Positions 4,909 through 6,109 of a stretch of 6,109 nt of DNA are shown piece by piece (positions within the stretch are counted from its first letter, which is position 1; each line of letters starts with the position of its first letter). Below the pieces are notes generated by a model, which was not told the DNA's origin, searched no databases, and was given only the letters and a program-made list of their open reading frames with translations. The position numbers and the translations under genes are program-made. The stretch covers positions 1 to 6,109 of the forward strand of contig CALHZJ010000109.1 in NCBI GenBank assembly GCA_938041005.1, read 5' to 3'. This DNA is from an uncultured Candidatus Saccharibacteria bacterium (GTDB lineage: Bacteria; Patescibacteriota; Saccharimonadia; Saccharimonadales; Saccharimonadaceae).

Positions 4909-5327
4909 TGAGCGAAACTTTTGCCGATAAAGTGAAAGCGTTGAATTTGCCGTTGGATCAAATTATTGTTATTGGTAGCGGGATTTTGGATCAATTGGGG
5001 ATTCGTCCAGCTAGTGATATTGATCTTGCGGCGAGTTCTGATTTGATGAAAAAGCTCTCTGAGGAAAGTGGCGATTGGCTTAAAAAGTTTGACTATAATC
5101 AGCGTTTTTATTTTATAAAGGACGACGGTTCGGCTGAAGTTTGGGATGGCTGGGATTTTGATGGGCAGGCTGTTAGCTATGATGATTTGCTTGATTATGC
5201 GGTGGAATATGACGGCGTAAGGTTTGTTGATTTGAAATTTCTGCGCAAATGGAAGAGTTGGCGTAGTCGCGAAAAAGATGTTCAAGATGTGAGATTAATT
5301 GATGAATGGAGGGCAGATAATGAGTGA
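4908..5327 (+). CDS. Nucleotidyltransferase-fold-like protein
   Basis: A 139-residue protein. Seen: IIVIGSGILDQLGIR (19-33) followed by SDIDLA (36-41), that is a G-S-G motif on a helix start and a D-x-D pair (Asp37, Asp39) 12-14 residues later. This is the active-site layout of the DNA polymerase beta-like nucleotidyltransferase superfamily (hG[GS]...DxD). A candidate third carboxylate is Glu77 in AEVWD or Asp108 in FVDLK. The C-terminus (LKFLRKWKSWRSREKDVQDVRLI) resembles the basic R-x-K-D-x-x-D-x-x-x-I end of small nucleotidyltransferase-like proteins. There is no partner toxin (HEPN or AbiEii type) beside it. The gene starts at ATG 4908 inside the frr stop with no Shine-Dalgarno, so it is probably translated by re-initiation, and it overlaps uppS by 8 bases. 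Substrate unknown; fold assignment moderate, activity unproven. Confidence 0.75.
   Translation: MSETFADKVKALNLPLDQIIVIGSGILDQLGIRPASDIDLAASSDLMKKLSEESGDWLKKFDYNQRFYFIKDDGSAEVWDGWDFDGQAVSYDDLLDYAVEYDGVRFVDLKFLRKWKSWRSREKDVQDVRLIDEWRADNE
5308..5313 (+). promoter_or_regulatory. Ribosome binding site of uppS
   Basis: GGAGGG, 6 bases before ATG 5320 and inside the preceding gene. It selects ATG 5320 over the in-frame TTG 5299, which would put the motif inside the protein. Confidence 0.85.
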
Positions 5328-6015
5328 AGATGTGAGTTTGCCGCGGCATATCGGGTTTATTGTTGATGGAAATCGTCGGTGGGCAAAGCAGCACGGTCTG
5401 CCGACATATGAAGGACATCTGGCGGGCTATAACGCGCTAAAAGACGTGGCATTGGAGGTTCTTCATCGAGGTGTGAAATACGCGAGCGCTTACGTTTTTA
5501 GTACAGAGAACTGGAAGCGGTCAGAGGAAGAAGTCCGACATTTGATGAAATTGCTATTGAACATACTGAAAGCTGATCTTCCGATATTTATTGAAAACGA
5601 GGTTCGCTTGAGGGTTATTGGGTCTAGGGAAGGCTTGTCGGATCAATTGATCAAAGCGATTGACGAGGCTGAGGAGAAAACTGCCGATTTGAAAAACGGA
5701 GAATTGGTCTTATGCTTGAATTATGGTGGACATTTGGAGATTGCTGATGCGGTTAAAAAAATTGTTCAATCTGGAGTTTCTGCTGAGGAAATTACGCCTG
5801 AGTTGATTGCTCAAAATATATACGCGCCAGAGGTGCCGCCGTGCGATTTGATTGTCAGAACTTCTAGTGAACAGCGGCTCAGCAACTTTATGTTGTGGCG
5901 ATCAGCGTACAGTGAGTTGATGTTTATTGAGAAGAATTGGCCAGACATGACGGTGGACGACGTGTCGGTGATTTTAGAGGAATATGCTAATCGGAATAGG
6001 CGGTTTGGAAAATGA
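5320..6015 (+). CDS. uppS: Isoprenyl transferase (undecaprenyl diphosphate synthase type)
   Basis: A cis-prenyltransferase that adds isopentenyl units to a farnesyl-type primer to give the polyprenyl diphosphate that carries peptidoglycan and other envelope glycans. The 231 residues are near the short end of the family. Seen: HIGFIVDGNRRWAK (10-23) with the catalytic Asp16; EGH at 31-33; YVFSTENWKRSEEEV (58-72), the Ser-x-x-Asn-Trp loop; NYGGHLEIADAV (134-145); DLIVRTSSEQRLSNFMLW (176-193) with Arg180, Arg186 and Ser188; SELMF with the metal-binding Glu199; terminal NRNRRFG. The motif variants DGNRRWA (for DGNGRWA), Thr29 where E. coli has the diphosphate-binding Arg39, GGH for GGR and TSSE for TSGE set it apart from the E. 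coli type and resemble archaeal or CPR enzymes, so product length is uncertain. It overlaps the preceding gene by 8 bases and the next by 4 (ATGA). Confidence 0.95.
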   Translation: MSEDVSLPRHIGFIVDGNRRWAKQHGLPTYEGHLAGYNALKDVALEVLHRGVKYASAYVFSTENWKRSEEEVRHLMKLLLNILKADLPIFIENEVRLRVIGSREGLSDQLIKAIDEAEEKTADLKNGELVLCLNYGGHLEIADAVKKIVQSGVSAEEITPELIAQNIYAPEVPPCDLIVRTSSEQRLSNFMLWRSAYSELMFIEKNWPDMTVDDVSVILEEYANRNRRFGK

Positions 6016-6109
6016 TTATTTGGGGAGTACTTTTAGGGCTATTTGTTCTCATTTTATTGGTGGTTTTGCATGAATTAGGTCATGCTATTGTCGCCAAGAG
6101 AAACGGCGT
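6012..6109 (+). CDS. rseP: Site-2 (M50) zinc metalloprotease, 5' part only
   Basis: The first 32 codons of an intramembrane zinc metalloprotease, cut by the window end. Seen: a hydrophobic first membrane segment (about residues 2-19) leading directly into HELGHAIVAKRNG (20-32), which holds the HExxH zinc-binding and catalytic motif (His20, Glu21, His24). This is the standard start of the RseP/SpoIVFB (M50) family, which cleaves membrane-bound anti-sigma factors or signal-peptide remnants. The ATG overlaps the uppS stop in ATGA, so translational coupling is expected. In many bacteria uppS is followed by cdsA, dxr, then rseP; here rseP follows at once. Whether PDZ domains follow cannot be seen. 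Confidence 0.88.
   Translation, partial: MIIWGVLLGLFVLILLVVLHELGHAIVAKRNG

Noticed and set aside
4905..5285. 126-codon minus-strand open frame antisense to the nucleotidyltransferase-like gene
   Set aside because: Its composition reflects the opposite strand and it would start inside the gene without a promoter or ribosome binding site.
1..6109. CRISPR array, tRNA, transposon ends or prophage genes
   Set aside because: No regularly spaced repeats, cloverleaf, transposase motifs or phage-type genes were seen on either strand.

Overview
The window looks like part of a small-genome bacterium of the Candidate Phyla Radiation, most likely Candidatus Saccharibacteria (TM7). The evidence is indirect. 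Housekeeping genes are compact and well conserved. The usual bacterial neighbourhood rpsB-tsf-pyrH-frr-uppS-cdsA-dxr-rseP is present in order, but pyrH, cdsA and dxr are missing from their usual places. A small acidic protein resembles the DUF5663 type that I associate with this group. UppS has archaeal/CPR-like motif variants. TGA is a true stop (it ends uppS right at the family C-terminus), so the TGA=Gly code of Gracilibacteria/Absconditabacteria does not apply. The taxonomic call is inference.

Layout: (1) 72-1398 (+): rpsB (ribosomal protein S2) and tsf (short EF-Ts), one base apart, closed by an intrinsic terminator at 1428-1460. (2) 1457-3164 (+): an accessory unit. It starts with a near-consensus promoter (1485-1513) whose -35 box lies inside a palindromic, operator-like element. 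The promoter drives an unrecognised 409-residue, highly charged coiled-coil protein, followed by the small acidic DUF5663-like protein. (3) 3182-3212: a strong hairpin with T-runs on both strands, between convergent genes, probably a bidirectional terminator. (4) 3211-4263 (-): recF, starting at GTG 7 bases after a TATAAT box and so probably leaderless. (5) 4264-4353: a divergent recF/frr promoter region. (6) 4354-6109 (+): frr (ribosome recycling factor), a nucleotidyltransferase-fold-like protein, uppS, and the first 32 codons of an M50 site-2 protease (rseP-like). The last four genes overlap by 1, 8 and 4 bases and are almost certainly co-transcribed and translationally coupled.

Together the genes cover translation initiation, elongation and recycling (S2, EF-Ts, RRF), undecaprenyl carrier synthesis for cell-envelope glycans (UppS), membrane proteolysis (RseP-like) and recombinational repair (RecF). 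The coiled-coil protein and its small acidic neighbour, sitting where pyrH would usually be, are the least explained part. No tRNA, rRNA, CRISPR array, insertion sequence or prophage signal was seen. No stretch longer than 160 bases lacks a gene.
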